Assembly (NCBI GenBank): GCA_017438745.1 | Contig: JAFRUS010000103.1 | Location: 21,816 to 85,815, forward strand | DNA: 64,000 bases | Source: Oscillospiraceae bacterium | GTDB taxonomy: Bacteria > Bacillota > Clostridia > Oscillospirales > Ruminococcaceae | Direction of reading: 5' to 3' | Part shown: piece by piece, positions 8,467-17,629 of the stretch | Layout: each line of letters opens with the position of its first letter | Position numbering within the stretch: position 1 is the stretch's first letter | The notes under the pieces: generated by a model | Database searches by the model: none | What the model was told of the DNA's origin: nothing | Seen by the model: only the letters and a program-made list of their open reading frames with translations | Position numbers and translations under genes: made by a program

Positions 8467-9468
8467 ATGAAGTATCAGATATTTGGCGAAAAGGAAGTAA
8501 AGAACATACCTTGGCAGGACAGAACTTCAGGATGCAGTGATACTGTCTGGAGGTTTGATGCCAATCCGATAATCGAAAGGGATATTATCCCGTGTTCCAA
8601 CAGTGTGTTCAACAGTGCGGCTGTTCCGTTTGAAGGCGGATTTGCCGGTGTGTTCCGCGTGGATAACAAGGCAAGGGATATGGAGCTTCATGCCGGATTT
8701 TCAAAGGACGGCATACACTGGGACATCTGTAATGACAGAATAGAGTTTGAATGTGAAGACGATGAGATAGCAGGGTTCTGCTACGGCTACGATCCGAGAG
8801 TCGTATTCATTGAAGACCGCTATTATCTTACCTGGTGCAACGGCTATAAATACAAGCCGACTATAGGTATCGCATGGACAAAGGACTTTAAGACATTTCA
8901 CCAGATGGAAAACGCATTTCTGCCGTTTAACAGGAACGGAGTCCTCTTTCCGAGAAAAATAAACGGAAACTACGCTATGCTTTCACGTCCTTCAGATGAC
9001 GGTCATACTCCGTTTGGCGACATCTTCTACAGCGAAAGTCCTGACATGACTTTCTGGGGCCGCCACAGACACGTTATGGCGCCTGTGAAGGGATGGCAGA
9101 GTACCAAGATAGGAGCAGGTCCAGTGCCTGTGGAGACTTCGGAGGGATGGCTTTTATTCTACCACGGCGTACTTACTTCATGCAACGGATTTGTCTACAG
9201 CTTTTCAGCATTGCTTCTTGACAGGGATGAGCCGTGGAAGGTAATAAAACGTCCGCGCCAGTATCTCATCAGTCCGCAGAAGCTTTATGAGTGCGTTGGT
9301 GACGTTCCTAATGTTACTTTCCCGTGTGCAAACATCGTAGACGCTGCTACAGGCCGTATAGCCATCTATTACGGATGTGCCGACACATGTACGGGTCTCT
9401 GCTTCACGACCGTTGACGACGTTATAGATTTCCTTAAAAACGATCCGGGTGCACCGGCAGCCGAATAA
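8467..9468 (+). CDS. GH130 beta-mannoside phosphorylase
   Basis: 333 residues, no signal peptide, so cytoplasmic. GH130 features are [10 protein letters not shown] at the N-terminus, a bladed propeller pattern with [17 protein letters not shown], the arginine-rich [16 protein letters not shown] block, and [20 protein letters not shown]130 enzymes split beta-1,4-linked mannosides with phosphate, yielding mannose 1-phosphate. The length and sequence style fit the mannooligosaccharide phosphorylase branch (as R. albus RaMP2) better than the mannosylglucose branch, but that choice is inference. It lies 92 bp after the mannanase with no promoter of its own visible, so the two form a mannan-use operon. 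Confidence 0.85.
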   Translation: MKYQIFGEKEVKNIPWQDRTSGCSDTVWRFDANPIIERDIIPCSNSVFNSAAVPFEGGFAGVFRVDNKARDMELHAGFSKDGIHWDICNDRIEFECEDDEIAGFCYGYDPRVVFIEDRYYLTWCNGYKYKPTIGIAWTKDFKTFHQMENAFLPFNRNGVLFPRKINGNYAMLSRPSDDGHTPFGDIFYSESPDMTFWGRHRHVMAPVKGWQSTKIGAGPVPVETSEGWLLFYHGVLTSCNGFVYSFSALLLDRDEPWKVIKRPRQYLISPQKLYECVGDVPNVTFPCANIVDAATGRIAIYYGCADTCTGLCFTTVDDVIDFLKNDPGAPAAE

Positions 9469-9559
9469 GGAAGTTACATTCAGCTATCCAGAGTAAAGGA
9501 TACAGGGGCAGACCCTGTGAACTTTCACTTAGCATACAGTTTTTCAGTGCATAAAACAG

Positions 9560-9606
9560 AAAAGGCCATTCCGTATGAGTTGTTCACGCGGAATGGTCTT
9601 TTCGTT
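9560..9606 (+). terminator. Rho-independent terminator of the mannan operon
   Basis: A stem of GGCCATTCCG with CGGAATGGTC closes over a loop of about 17 bases and is followed by TTTTCG. Confidence 0.8.
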
Positions 9607-9608
9607 TA

Positions 9609-9642
9609 CAAAAAAATAAAACATGGTATGAAACCATGTTTT
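9609..9642 (-). terminator. Rho-independent terminator of ireB
   Basis: AAAACATGGT and ACCATGTTTT form a 10-bp stem with a short loop; on the reverse strand it is followed by an extended T run. Confidence 0.8.
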
Positions 9643-9645
9643 ATA

Positions 9646-9900
9646 TTAATTCTGAATGTATGATCTTACAAGTATCTGAAGCAGTTCATCACGGTCTATA
9701 TGTCTGATGATGTTTCTTGCATTCTGATAAGTTGTGATGTATGTAGGGTCTTCTGAAAGAATATAGCCTACTATCTGATTTACAGGATTATATCCCTTTT
9801 CCTTGAGTGCATCATAGATGATAGTGAGGTTGTTCTTCAGGGCTTTTTCTTTGTCTTCATTAACAGAAAACCTCATAGTTGCATCGCTTGGTCCATTCAT
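9646..9900 (-). CDS. ireB: IreB family regulatory phosphoprotein (UPF0297)
   Basis: 84 residues matching the family along its whole length: the conserved TMRFSVNEDKEK lead, LKEKGYNPVNQIVGYILSED, then DPTYITTYQNARNIIRHIDR and a final hydrophobic helix. In Enterococcus, IreB is a substrate of the Ser/Thr kinase IreK and tunes cephalosporin tolerance (established knowledge). In many Firmicutes the gene sits beside alaS and ruvX; here it stands alone with its own promoter and terminator. AAGGAG lies 8 bases before the ATG. Confidence 0.92.
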   Translation of the reverse strand: MNGPSDATMRFSVNEDKEKALKNNLTIIYDALKEKGYNPVNQIVGYILSEDPTYITTYQNARNIIRHIDRDELLQILVRSYIQN

Positions 9901-9920
9901 ATTATCATCTCCTTATTAGT

Positions 9921-9949
9921 ATTATACTCTAAAATGAGTTAATAGACAA
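9921..9949 (-). promoter_or_regulatory. Promoter of ireB
   Basis: Reverse strand TTGTCT (9949-9944), 17-bp spacer, TATAAT (9926-9921). Confidence 0.7.
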
Positions 9950-10032
9950 GTGTTACATTGAAAAATTTACGTTTTGACGTTTTTTAACACTGTATTTTTG
10001 GTTGTTTTGTTATTGAAAACCATGATCTGCCA

Positions 10033-10062
10033 TTGACAGAACACAAGTTTTAATGTTATCAT
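10033..10062 (+). promoter_or_regulatory. Sigma-A-type promoter
   Basis: TTGACA (10033-10038), 18-bp spacer, TATCAT (10057-10062), 48 bases before the ATG at 10111. Confidence 0.65.
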
Positions 10063-10110
10063 ACAAATAAAGATACAAATACAAAAGAAATTCCGAAAGG
10101 AGACAGAAAA

Positions 10111-11568
10111 ATGAACACAAATGAAATGAATGCAGAAGTGCAGGCAGACGTAGTTTCTGCCACAGCGAAAAAAACGAGTAAGGGAACGGTTATTGCAGCC
10201 GCTGCTGCGGTCGTGATCGGAGGAGCGGGAATAGCATGTGCTACCGTGCCTGCCGTAAGAAATGCCGTGAGAATGGCTGTTATGAAGCCTGACGATTACT
10301 GTGCCTATGTTTATCAGAACACGATCGACAAATTTGAGGATCAGCAGGTAAAACGTACAGAAGCGTCCAAAACCAATACCTCCGGGATAAGTCTTGAACT
10401 GGAACTTGCTGACGATACAGCGCGTTCCTTTAAAAGCATCTACGGTGAAGGATTCTGCAAAAAACTCACAGCAAACGGCCATGTAACTGCTGTGGACGGA
10501 CGTACTCAGTCAGATTTTGCGATTGAAGCGGACGGAAGACCGGTACTTGATCTTGATCTGGCTGTCGGAGAGGAAAAGGGCTACTTTAAGATCGATAAGT
10601 TAAGCGACAAGTATGTTGAGTATGATATTCAGGGGCAGGCAGTGAATACAGCTGCTCAGGCATCCGCTTCGCTCGATGCAGAGGAAACTTCCGAGATAGT
10701 TAAACTGTACGGTGATCTTATCGTTGAATTCGTCGGTGATGCTCCGACATCCATCAAGAAAAATGTTACCGGTGAGGTTGAAAACATATCTTACAAATAT
10801 AATAAGATCACTTCGGACATAAAAGAAGATGAACTTAAGGAGTTCATCGGAAAGCTTGCTGACGCGCTTGAGGGCAGTGAAGCATCGAAAAAAGCATCCG
10901 GAATGGATGAAGACTCATATGCGGAGATGCTGGAAAGCCTCAGAGGCTCAGCAGAGGACGTTGAGGGTGATGCCACTCTCTACACCTATGTTGATCCGAA
11001 CGGCGATATAAGGGGCATGGAGTGGGAACAGGACGATCATCCGTTTTCAGTAATGATGGCAGGCATAAATGACCGCTTTGCACTTGATCTTGATTCAGAA
11101 ACATTGTCAGTGATCGTTACAGGCAGAGAAAACGGCGGCGTTTATTCAGGCGAAGCAGAGATCAGTACTGATGCTGACGGCGCAAATGTTACAAGAGTGA
11201 ATTTTGAGGATCTTGCTGTGATCGATGAGAAATACCTGGCAGGAAAGATCTCATGCGATATGGATGAGCTTACAGGCGGAAGCATAGGAAGGCTTGAACT
11301 TCTTTTTGAAAAAGAGGACGACGCTCAGATCATCTCATCCGAGATAGCCGGAGTAGGAAAAATCAGGGCTTCTGTAAAGACTGAAAACGTCAAAGGCGCA
11401 GAAGTGACGTTCCCTTCTGCAAGTGAATGCACCGATATGGAAACATTCCTTCAGACCGCTGATTTCGATAAATTCATCTCAGATCTGCTCATCTCCCTCG
11501 GTGCGGATGAACAGTATGGTTCAGGCGGGCTCCTGGGAGCCGTTATGGGCCTTTCAGGTTCGATCTGA
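10111..11568 (+). CDS. Membrane-anchored extracytoplasmic protein, function unknown
   Basis: 485 residues. A cytoplasmic lead of about 28 residues is followed by one Ala/Gly-rich membrane helix (about residues 29-48, GTVIAAAAAVVIGGAGIACA), then a large soluble domain rich in Asp, Glu and Ser. The soluble part has two similar-looking beta-rich halves (about residues 85-230 and 300-450), a pattern seen in some Firmicute anchored proteins with lipoprotein-like beta-cup domains. I do not recognise the family. AAAGGAG precedes the ATG at 8 bases. It has its own promoter and shares a bidirectional terminator with rqcP. Confidence 0.75.
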   Translation: MNTNEMNAEVQADVVSATAKKTSKGTVIAAAAAVVIGGAGIACATVPAVRNAVRMAVMKPDDYCAYVYQNTIDKFEDQQVKRTEASKTNTSGISLELELADDTARSFKSIYGEGFCKKLTANGHVTAVDGRTQSDFAIEADGRPVLDLDLAVGEEKGYFKIDKLSDKYVEYDIQGQAVNTAAQASASLDAEETSEIVKLYGDLIVEFVGDAPTSIKKNVTGEVENISYKYNKITSDIKEDELKEFIGKLADALEGSEASKKASGMDEDSYAEMLESLRGSAEDVEGDATLYTYVDPNGDIRGMEWEQDDHPFSVMMAGINDRFALDLDSETLSVIVTGRENGGVYSGEAEISTDADGANVTRVNFEDLAVIDEKYLAGKISCDMDELTGGSIGRLELLFEKEDDAQIISSEIAGVGKIRASVKTENVKGAEVTFPSASECTDMETFLQTADFDKFISDLLISLGADEQYGSGGLLGAVMGLSGSI

Positions 11569-11588
11569 TAGATAAAGATACAATAAAT

Positions 11589-11636
11589 AAAAGACGCAGC
11601 CACGGCCGTTTCAGACCGCTTGCTGCGTCTTTTGCT
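11589..11636. terminator. Bidirectional terminator between convergent genes
   Basis: AAAAGACGCAGC (11589-11600) and GCTGCGTCTTTT (11622-11633) form a 12-bp stem with A and T flanks, placed between convergent genes, so it can serve both strands. Confidence 0.85.
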
Positions 11637-11640
11637 TTGT

Positions 11641-11886
11641 TTACTGGCTGATCACTGTATAGTTGTCAGCAGCACTGTCCTTGGTAACGTGTTCGGTGAC
11701 GTTGGTCACTTTCACGCTTAAGGGTTTCTGACCAAGTGTGATGGTTATAACGTCGCCTACCTTGACGTCGTAGGAGGCTCTGGCTATCTTGTCGTTTACC
11801 ATTACCTTGCCTGCGTCACAGGCCTCATTTGCCACTGTACGGCGTTTTATGAGACGTGTTACTTTCAAGTATTTGTCGAGTCGCAT
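11641..11886 (-). CDS. rqcP: S4-domain RNA-binding protein RqcP (YabO)
   Basis: 81 residues: an S4 domain starting MRLDKYLKVTRLIKRRTVAN, then GDVITITLGQK and the C-terminal ending typical of RqcP/YabO. In Bacillus RqcP works with RqcH on stalled 50S subunits, supporting alanine-tail synthesis in ribosome quality control (established). The order mazG-hup-rqcP on one strand matches clostridial genomes and supports the call over HslR-type S4 proteins. A strong terminator lies between hup and rqcP, so its own promoter or partial read-through is needed. Confidence 0.9.
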   Translation of the reverse strand: MRLDKYLKVTRLIKRRTVANEACDAGKVMVNDKIARASYDVKVGDVITITLGQKPLSVKVTNVTEHVTKDSAADNYTVISQ

Positions 11887-11930
11887 ATTTTCCTCCGGAA
11901 ATACAGCAAACGCGTTCTGCGTTTACTAAC

Positions 11931-11978
11931 AAAAAAAGCACAGGTATCAGGTCATTGATCTGATGCCTTGTGCTTTTA
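11931..11978 (-). terminator. Terminator of hup
   Basis: AAAAGCACA(GGTATCAG) and (CTGATGCC)TTGTGCTTTT form a long stem with one bulge; reverse-strand reading ends in seven T. Confidence 0.85.
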
Positions 11979-11998
11979 AAGTCTTTTATGTGTAAATC

Positions 11999-12289
11999 TT
12001 ACTTCTTCTTAGCAGGAGTGTTTACAGCATCCTTAAGAGCCTTACCAGCCTTGAATGCAGGAGCCTTCTTTGCTGGGCAGTGGATTGTTTCACCTGTTCT
12101 TGGGTTCTTTGAATCCTTAGCTGCTCTTTCACGAACTTCAAAAGTACCAAAGCCGATGAGCTGGATCTTTTCGCCCTTTGCAAGAGCTTCTGTGATAGCT
12201 GATGTTACAGTAGCGAGAGCCTTGTCAGCGTCCTTCTTTGAGTATGCGCCTTTTTCTGCTATAGCATTGATTAAATCTGCCTTTGTCAT
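11999..12289 (-). CDS. hup: HU-family DNA-binding protein
   Basis: 96 residues with the full HU fold: MTKADLINAIAEKG at the N-terminus, the signature GFGTFEVRERAAKDSKNPRTG, and the beta-arm followed by AFKAGKALKDAVN. A short Lys-rich tail (PAKKK) extends the usual 90-residue length. HU dimers bend DNA and compact the nucleoid. It sits 16 bp after mazG on the reverse strand and ends at a strong terminator. Confidence 0.95.
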   Translation of the reverse strand: MTKADLINAIAEKGAYSKKDADKALATVTSAITEALAKGEKIQLIGFGTFEVRERAAKDSKNPRTGETIHCPAKKAPAFKAGKALKDAVNTPAKKK

Positions 12290-12305
12290 TTTTATTTACC
12301 TCCGT

Positions 12306-13106
12306 TTAATGGTTTTTATTCTGAGCTTTAGCCTGTTTCCAGTACTCGTCAAGCTCATCTATGCCAAGAGATTTCATATCTATCTCCTTTAGCCTGATAA
12401 GTTCTTCTGTCTTTGCAAAACGTCCGATGAACTTTTCGGTGGATTCTGTAAGTGCTAATTCGGAATCGACACCGGCTTTTCTTGCAACGTTTGTGCACGA
12501 GAAGAGTACATCACCGAGTTCGTCCTTTATCTTTTCAGGACTGTTTTCGTCGATGGCAGCCTCGAGTTCGCTTATTTCTGACTTAAGACGTTCAAGAGCT
12601 GACTTTACATCCTCAAAATCCATGCCGGACTTTGAAGCGCGTTTTCCGACCTTCTGGGCTCTCATAAGAGCAGGGAAGGTTTTCGGAACGCTTTCAAGCG
12701 TTTCGGTGTAAGTCGTCTGTCCTTTGGTCTGCTGCTTGATTTGTTCCCAGTTGCTTAAGACCTGATCGCATCCGTCCACCTTTACCTCGCCGAAAACGTG
12801 AGGATGACGGATTATGAGCTTCTGACAAACGTCGTTGCACACATCTTCAAAACCGAAAACATTTTCTTCGGTTTTGATCTGTGAATGGAAGACTACCTGA
12901 AGCAGAACGTCGCCCAGCTCTTCGCGGAGCATTTCTGCGCTGTCCATGTCGATGGCCTCAACCACTTCGTAAACTTCTTCGATGAAGTCCTGGCGAATCG
13001 ACTTGTGAGTCTGAACTTTGTCCCACGGACAACCGTTTTCGCTTCTGAGTATTCCGACGATCTTTATGAGATCATTTATGTCGTAGTGTTCCTTGAATTC
13101 AAACAT
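12306..13106 (-). CDS. mazG: MazG nucleoside triphosphate pyrophosphohydrolase
   Basis: 266 residues with two MazG-like halves. The first has LRSENGCPWDKVQTHKSI, EEVYEVVEAID and the EELGDVLLQVVFH motif (EExxE plus ExxD metal site); the second repeats KDELGDVLFSCTNVARK. MazG hydrolyses NTPs to NMP and pyrophosphate and lowers levels of aberrant nucleotides or ppGpp. I place the start at 13106 (MFEFKEHY) because GAGGG lies 7 bases upstream; a longer frame to 13175 has no site. It is first in the mazG-hup group. Confidence 0.92.
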   Translation of the reverse strand: MFEFKEHYDINDLIKIVGILRSENGCPWDKVQTHKSIRQDFIEEVYEVVEAIDMDSAEMLREELGDVLLQVVFHSQIKTEENVFGFEDVCNDVCQKLIIRHPHVFGEVKVDGCDQVLSNWEQIKQQTKGQTTYTETLESVPKTFPALMRAQKVGKRASKSGMDFEDVKSALERLKSEISELEAAIDENSPEKIKDELGDVLFSCTNVARKAGVDSELALTESTEKFIGRFAKTEELIRLKEIDMKSLGIDELDEYWKQAKAQNKNH

Positions 13107-13267
13107 ATGAAAACCCTCAAAACAAGGCTGATAGAAGCCTTTAATTATAGTACCGCAAACCATCGTAAAAAGCAAGCATTTTCTGCAATTTTGTAATATG
13201 TATAGAATATTTCGTTAGTCTTTCAGCAATAATGGGTAAAAAACACATGAGAAAATGCCGTATTTAC

Positions 13268-14275
13268 TTATCTTGCGTCGACAAACCCTACTTTCCTGTA
13301 TACCTTGGAGAGTGTTTTTCTTGTCATCTTGAATGCAGCTTCCGCACCTGCAGTGTAACATTCCTTGAGGTAAGCCTTGTCTTCAATGAGCTTTGCAAAG
13401 CCTGTGCGTACCGGTTCAAGGTGGTCAGCAACAGCTTCACCTACTGCGATCTTGAAGTCGCCGTAGCCCTTTCCTGCAAATTCAGCTGTGATCTCGTCGA
13501 ATGACTTGCCTGTTACAGCTGAGTAGATGGACATAAGGTTGTTGATGCCGTCCTTGCCTTCGCGGTAACATACCTCAGCTTCTGAGTCTGTTACGGCACG
13601 CTTGAACTTTCTGATTATTGTATCCTTGTCATCGAGAATGAAGATGCATGCGTTAGGATTCTCGTCTGACTTTGACATCTTCTTTGTAGGATCCTGAAGT
13701 GACATTACTCTTGCGCCTGTCTTTGGAATGTAAGGCTCCGGAAGAGTAAAGAATTCGCCGTATTTCTGGTTGAAACGTCCTGCGATGTTTCTTGCAAGTT
13801 CAAGATGCTGCTTCTGGTCAGCTCCGATCGGAACAAGATCAGCATTGTATGCAAGAATGTCAGCTGCCATAAGTACAGGATATGTGAAAAGTCCGGCATT
13901 TACGTCATCTGAATGCTTTTCACTCTTTACCTTGAACTGTGTCATACGTGAGAGTTCACCGAACTGTGTTGAGCAGGAGAGTATCCAGCTGAGTTCTGCG
14001 TGGTTCGGGTTGTGGCTCTGTATAAATGCAGTTGATCTTTTCGGATCGATGCCGCATGCGAGAAGAAGAGCGTAGGCTTCGAGTGTGTTCTGACGAAGCT
14101 TTGCAGGTTCCTGTCTTACAGTGATTGCGTGCATGTCAACGATAGAGTAGATACAGTTGTACTCGTCCTGCAGCGGGCCCCAGTTTCTGATGGCGCCGAT
14201 GTAGTTTCCGAGTGTGAATGTACCTGTAGGCTGTATTCCGCTGAAAATGGTCTTCTTTGCGATTGTTTCTGACAT
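13268..14275 (-). CDS. trpS: Tryptophanyl-tRNA synthetase
   Basis: 335 residues, the usual length for TrpRS. Class I signatures are visible: PTGTFTLGNYIGAI with the TLGN form of HIGH, and KKMSKSDEN as the KMSKS loop. It charges tRNA-Trp with tryptophan and ATP. The gene follows the unknown 170-residue gene by 21 bp on the reverse strand, with no T-box visible before it, whereas the trp operon in this window has one. Confidence 0.96.
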   Translation of the reverse strand: MSETIAKKTIFSGIQPTGTFTLGNYIGAIRNWGPLQDEYNCIYSIVDMHAITVRQEPAKLRQNTLEAYALLLACGIDPKRSTAFIQSHNPNHAELSWILSCSTQFGELSRMTQFKVKSEKHSDDVNAGLFTYPVLMAADILAYNADLVPIGADQKQHLELARNIAGRFNQKYGEFFTLPEPYIPKTGARVMSLQDPTKKMSKSDENPNACIFILDDKDTIIRKFKRAVTDSEAEVCYREGKDGINNLMSIYSAVTGKSFDEITAEFAGKGYGDFKIAVGEAVADHLEPVRTGFAKLIEDKAYLKECYTAGAEAAFKMTRKTLSKVYRKVGFVDAR

Positions 14276-14296
14276 TTATTTAACGTCCTTTCAGGA

Positions 14297-14809
14297 TTAC
14301 TTGCGTGAAGCAGCTTCTTTTGTCTGAGCTGTCTGAACTTCGTTCATTACCTTCTGGTAAAGGTGGAGAAGGAATGCTCTCATCTTGTCTTCTTCTGAAG
14401 CAGCTGTTGCAGGATTTACAACTGTTTTGTAAACACCCTTTCTTGTCATAAGGTGAACAAAGTGTTCAGATGGGTTCATCGGGATGTCGAAAACAGATGT
14501 TCTTGAGCATACAGGAAGTGACTGACCTGCGCTTGCGAGGAATGAGCGGCAAGCCTGTGCGAGTGCAGGATGATTTGCTGCAAGACCTGTTATCTGTGCG
14601 CCGTTGTTGAAGTAGATGTTAACTGCACCGTTTGCAAGGCATACGAGTGTGCCGAGAAGGCCTCTGCCCATCGGGATGTCAACTACTGCGCTGTATATCT
14701 GCTTGTCGTCTGTGAGCTTAAGTCCGATAACTGCAGGAGGCATTCTGAGTGCCTTGATTCTTGCAAGAAGGTATGGTTCACAAACATTATAACGTTCAAA
14801 ATTTGCCAT
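14297..14809 (-). CDS. Conserved-looking protein of unknown function next to trpS
   Basis: 170 residues, no signal peptide or membrane segment. It starts MANFERYNVCEPYLLARIKA and contains two Ala/Gly-rich beta-alpha stretches (DIPMGRGLLGTLVCLANGAV, LAANHPALAQACRSFLASAG). I do not recognise the family. It lies between the aminotransferase (39 bp) and trpS (21 bp), all on the reverse strand, so it is probably co-transcribed. Codon use matches its neighbours, which argues for a real resident gene. Confidence 0.75.
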   Translation of the reverse strand: MANFERYNVCEPYLLARIKALRMPPAVIGLKLTDDKQIYSAVVDIPMGRGLLGTLVCLANGAVNIYFNNGAQITGLAANHPALAQACRSFLASAGQSLPVCSRTSVFDIPMNPSEHFVHLMTRKGVYKTVVNPATAASEEDKMRAFLLHLYQKVMNEVQTAQTKEAASRK

Positions 14810-14848
14810 GATGGATCTCCGTTTCTCTGCCGCTTTTACGGCAGTCTG

Positions 14849-16039
14849 TTAAAATTTTTCTTTAGTAAGCTTTCCGAGTATCTCGCATCCGCGGACTATC
14901 TGTTCGTCTGACGGTGTTGAGAAGTTGAGACGGAAAGAGTTGGTTCTGTCAGTTTCGTTTATCATGAAAGCGGTGCCCGGAACGACTGCTACCTTGTACT
15001 GTTCAACAGCGACTTTGCAGAATTTCATCATGTCGATGTTTTCAGGAAGTGTCGCCCAGATGAACAGACCGCCCTCAGGTTCAGTTACCTTTACCGACGG
15101 GTCAAAGTGTTCCTTTATACCGGTTTCCATAAGTGTGAACTTGCGTCTGTATACCTTTCTGAGTGAAGCCAGATGCTCGTTCATATCTGTTGTTTCCATA
15201 AATCTGTCGCATACCTGCTGCGCCCAGATGTTGGTGTGTACATCGGCTACCTGCTTGCATACGACCATTTTTGAGATGATCTCAGCCGGTGCACTTACAT
15301 ATCCTACGCGAAGACCCGGTGCGAGTATCTTTGAGAATGTTCTGCTGTAGATAACGCGGCCTTCAGTATCCATCGACTTGATGGAAGGAATGTCTTCTCC
15401 TGCAAAGCGGAGGTCGCCGTAAGGATTGTCCTCGAGTATGATGAAGTCATACTTCTTTGCAAGTTCGTAGACTGCTTTTCTCTTTTCCAGAGACAGGGTG
15501 TTTCCTGTAGGGTTCTGGAAGTTAGCTATAAGATAAAGAAGCTTTACTCTTTTGTTTGCCTTAAGTGCTTCCTCGAGTTTTTCAATGTTTATGCCGTCAT
15601 GCTCCATTTCAACGCCCACGATATTTACGTTGTATGATTTGAATGCGTTGAGTGAACCGATGAAGCTCGGAGCTTCGCATATAAGTGTATCTCCGTCACT
15701 GCAAAGAACCTTGCAGGCCAGTTCGTTTGCCTGCTGTGCACCGGATGTGACGATGAGATCGTCACGGCCTTCGGTAAAGCAGTTTTTCTTCGCCATTTCA
15801 TTTTTAAGACGGTCTCTCAGCGGAGTATAGCCTTCGGTAATGCTGTACTGCAGGGCACCGATAGGATCCGTCGCAAGTATGCTGTCTGAAATGGCCTTTA
15901 TCGCATCCTTCGGGAAAGCTTCAGCTGCAGGACTTCCGGCTGCAAAAGGGATAACGCCCGGTTCGGAAGTATGCTTGAGTATTTCGCGTATAACGGAAGG
16001 TTTAAGTTTTGAGACTCTGTCAGAAAAATGATAATCCAT
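14849..16039 (-). CDS. PLP-dependent aminotransferase, class I/II (MocR/2-aminoadipate type)
   Basis: 396 residues with fold-type I features: FAAGSPAAEAFP at the N-terminus, the SGAQQANELACKVL helix, ANFQNPTGNTLS, the Asp-Asn-Pro-Tyr-Gly block, and SRTFSKILAPGLRVGY with the PLP-binding Lys. The sequence style is that of the LysN/ARO8-like group that moves amino groups from 2-aminoadipate, aromatic or branched-chain amino acids; substrate cannot be told from sequence alone. It heads the group aminotransferase-unknown-trpS and has a consensus promoter. Confidence 0.88.
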   Translation of the reverse strand: MDYHFSDRVSKLKPSVIREILKHTSEPGVIPFAAGSPAAEAFPKDAIKAISDSILATDPIGALQYSITEGYTPLRDRLKNEMAKKNCFTEGRDDLIVTSGAQQANELACKVLCSDGDTLICEAPSFIGSLNAFKSYNVNIVGVEMEHDGINIEKLEEALKANKRVKLLYLIANFQNPTGNTLSLEKRKAVYELAKKYDFIILEDNPYGDLRFAGEDIPSIKSMDTEGRVIYSRTFSKILAPGLRVGYVSAPAEIISKMVVCKQVADVHTNIWAQQVCDRFMETTDMNEHLASLRKVYRRKFTLMETGIKEHFDPSVKVTEPEGGLFIWATLPENIDMMKFCKVAVEQYKVAVVPGTAFMINETDRTNSFRLNFSTPSDEQIVRGCEILGKLTKEKF

Positions 16040-16156
16040 ATATTACACCTCTCTTGTTATAAGAATAATTTGAATTTATGAAATTTTACCCGTTAAGGCA
16101 GTAAGATCAGTTCTGTGTCAGAATAACGTGCCTTCAAAAAACCACATTATTCATCT

Positions 16157-16185
16157 ATTATATCACAGAATAAATAAAACATCAA
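16157..16185 (-). promoter_or_regulatory. Promoter of the aminotransferase-trpS group
   Basis: Reverse strand TTGATG (16185-16180), 17-bp spacer, TATAAT (16162-16157). Confidence 0.65.
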
Positions 16186-16201
16186 TATTAAATCGGCAGT
16201 T

Positions 16202-17335
16202 TCATCGTTTTTTCAGCGTTTCGGTCCTGTTCATGACACATTTGGCTATAAGCGCGGTCCGTTCCGGCTTCTGCGATGAGAGAATGCGTGAAATGTCAGC
16301 TTCTATGCCGTCGAGTGCGGAAAGATCCTGCTTTGATATGTCCGAAATGAGTTTTGCCTGCTCGCTGTGCGTTTTTCTGAAGGACTTGCAGATGATGTTC
16401 GCTGTGGTTATCTGGTCGTCGGAGCGGTTGTACCATAAGGATGTGCCGCTGTCGAAAACCGGAGCGGCTCCTATCCATTCCAGCGTGTCCGGATCGCGGA
16501 GAAGTCCGAAGTTGCCGAAGTGCCTGTCCTCATTTGCGATAATGTAGTCGAGGGTTATCATTCCGTCGAGTGCCGGAACGACATCTACGCCCAGTTCCCT
16601 GCATATGTTTACGTAGTGCATGTATTCGCTTTCGTGGTTTTTACGCTCGCGTATCTGCATTATCCTGTATGCGCTGACCAGTTCAGTGTGTGTGGTCACA
16701 AAGTCCTCGCAAATGCTGAAAGGTTCGTCGGCTATGGTTATCATGTCGTAGTGTACATGTGCTATGCCGAGCTTTTCCGCGATCAGTGAGGCTATGACTT
16801 CGTTATACGGCTGCTGGCGGTACGGGTATGATCCGCCTTTTATCAGGCAGCGCTTTCCGTCGATGATCTTCCAGCGCTTTTTCAGGTCGCCGTCAGATGT
16901 GTTGTCCGGCGAAAGGAACTCAATGTCCGACGGGCTTATCTTTTTACCGAACAGTACGTCGCCCATGTCATCGGAAAAATTGTTCTCGAAGAAGTTTATG
17001 TTTTCCCATTTCAGATCCGAGTCCGCAGGCCTTATCCAGTAATGATCCGAAAGACTGAGCCCCAGACAGCGTGTGAGAAGCAGAGAGGTGTCGTCAGCTC
17101 CGATCGTTTCCAGTGCTTCATTTATGCCGGTTCTGCTCGCCGGAATACATCTGCCGCGCCACCATTTGTTAAGTGAGCTACGTACAGCTTTTTCATTTGA
17201 CCCTTTTGAAGTTATCACACCCACCGGAAGATGCTTCTCCGAGTAAATATCTTCAATTACACTAATTCCTCCGATTACATCGTCGATATCTATAAGAGCA
17301 GTTTCGATGTTCTTATGCATAAGAATGTATTTCAT
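16202..17335 (-). CDS. HipA-like Ser/Thr kinase domain protein, solitary
   Basis: 377 residues. The C-terminal two-thirds match HipA-type kinases: LIKGGSYPYRQQPYNEVIA (nucleotide-binding region), DYIIANEDRHFGNFG as catalytic loop (Asp, His, Asn) and APVFDSGTSLWY as the metal-binding DFD-like motif. HipA kinases in type II toxin-antitoxin pairs phosphorylate GltX and cause dormancy. The N-terminal 130 residues are not the usual HipA N-subdomain and I do not recognise them. No small hipB-like HTH gene is adjacent on either side, so this may be one of the stand-alone kinases common in ruminococci and not a toxin. AGAGGTG precedes the ATG. Confidence 0.8.
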   Translation of the reverse strand: MKYILMHKNIETALIDIDDVIGGISVIEDIYSEKHLPVGVITSKGSNEKAVRSSLNKWWRGRCIPASRTGINEALETIGADDTSLLLTRCLGLSLSDHYWIRPADSDLKWENINFFENNFSDDMGDVLFGKKISPSDIEFLSPDNTSDGDLKKRWKIIDGKRCLIKGGSYPYRQQPYNEVIASLIAEKLGIAHVHYDMITIADEPFSICEDFVTTHTELVSAYRIMQIRERKNHESEYMHYVNICRELGVDVVPALDGMITLDYIIANEDRHFGNFGLLRDPDTLEWIGAAPVFDSGTSLWYNRSDDQITTANIICKSFRKTHSEQAKLISDISKQDLSALDGIEADISRILSSQKPERTALIAKCVMNRTETLKKR

Positions 17336-17408
17336 GGCGCACCTCTTTTCACGTGATTATTTATAGATGTTGTTTTGCTTGTTTCTCAATTTACGTTGTA
17401 TAAATATC

Positions 17409-17437
17409 ATGATAACATAACAGTTTATTGATGTCAA
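17409..17437 (-). promoter_or_regulatory. Promoter of the HipA-like gene
   Basis: Reverse strand TTGACA (17437-17432), 17-bp spacer, TATCAT (17414-17409). Confidence 0.65.
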
Positions 17438-17470
17438 TGATAGCACATATGATAGTAGACTCTGCGTTTA

Positions 17471-17540
17471 AAAGGTAATCGCCGCCTCTGCGAGACGTCG
17501 ATTGCTATTGAAACCGCTGCACACTTGATGCAGCGGTAGG
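17471..17540. repeat. Dispersed repeat, copy 1 (TAATCG..CGATT hairpin type)
   Basis: It contains the block GGTAATCGCCGCCTCTGCGA then CGATTGCTATTGAAA, followed by a hairpin CCGCTGCA...TGCAGCGG. Two closer-matching copies lie at 23085 and 23923, and a partial one near 62845. The first half can fold on itself (AATCG with CGATT). The gap 17336-17692 otherwise holds only the two promoters. Confidence 0.7.
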
Positions 17541-17629
17541 TGCGCTTGAATAAAAAAGAATCATGTATAAAATAATTAATATGAAAAAGATTAAGCGATA
17601 TACTATTAAAGCAAAAATAGATACTTTTA

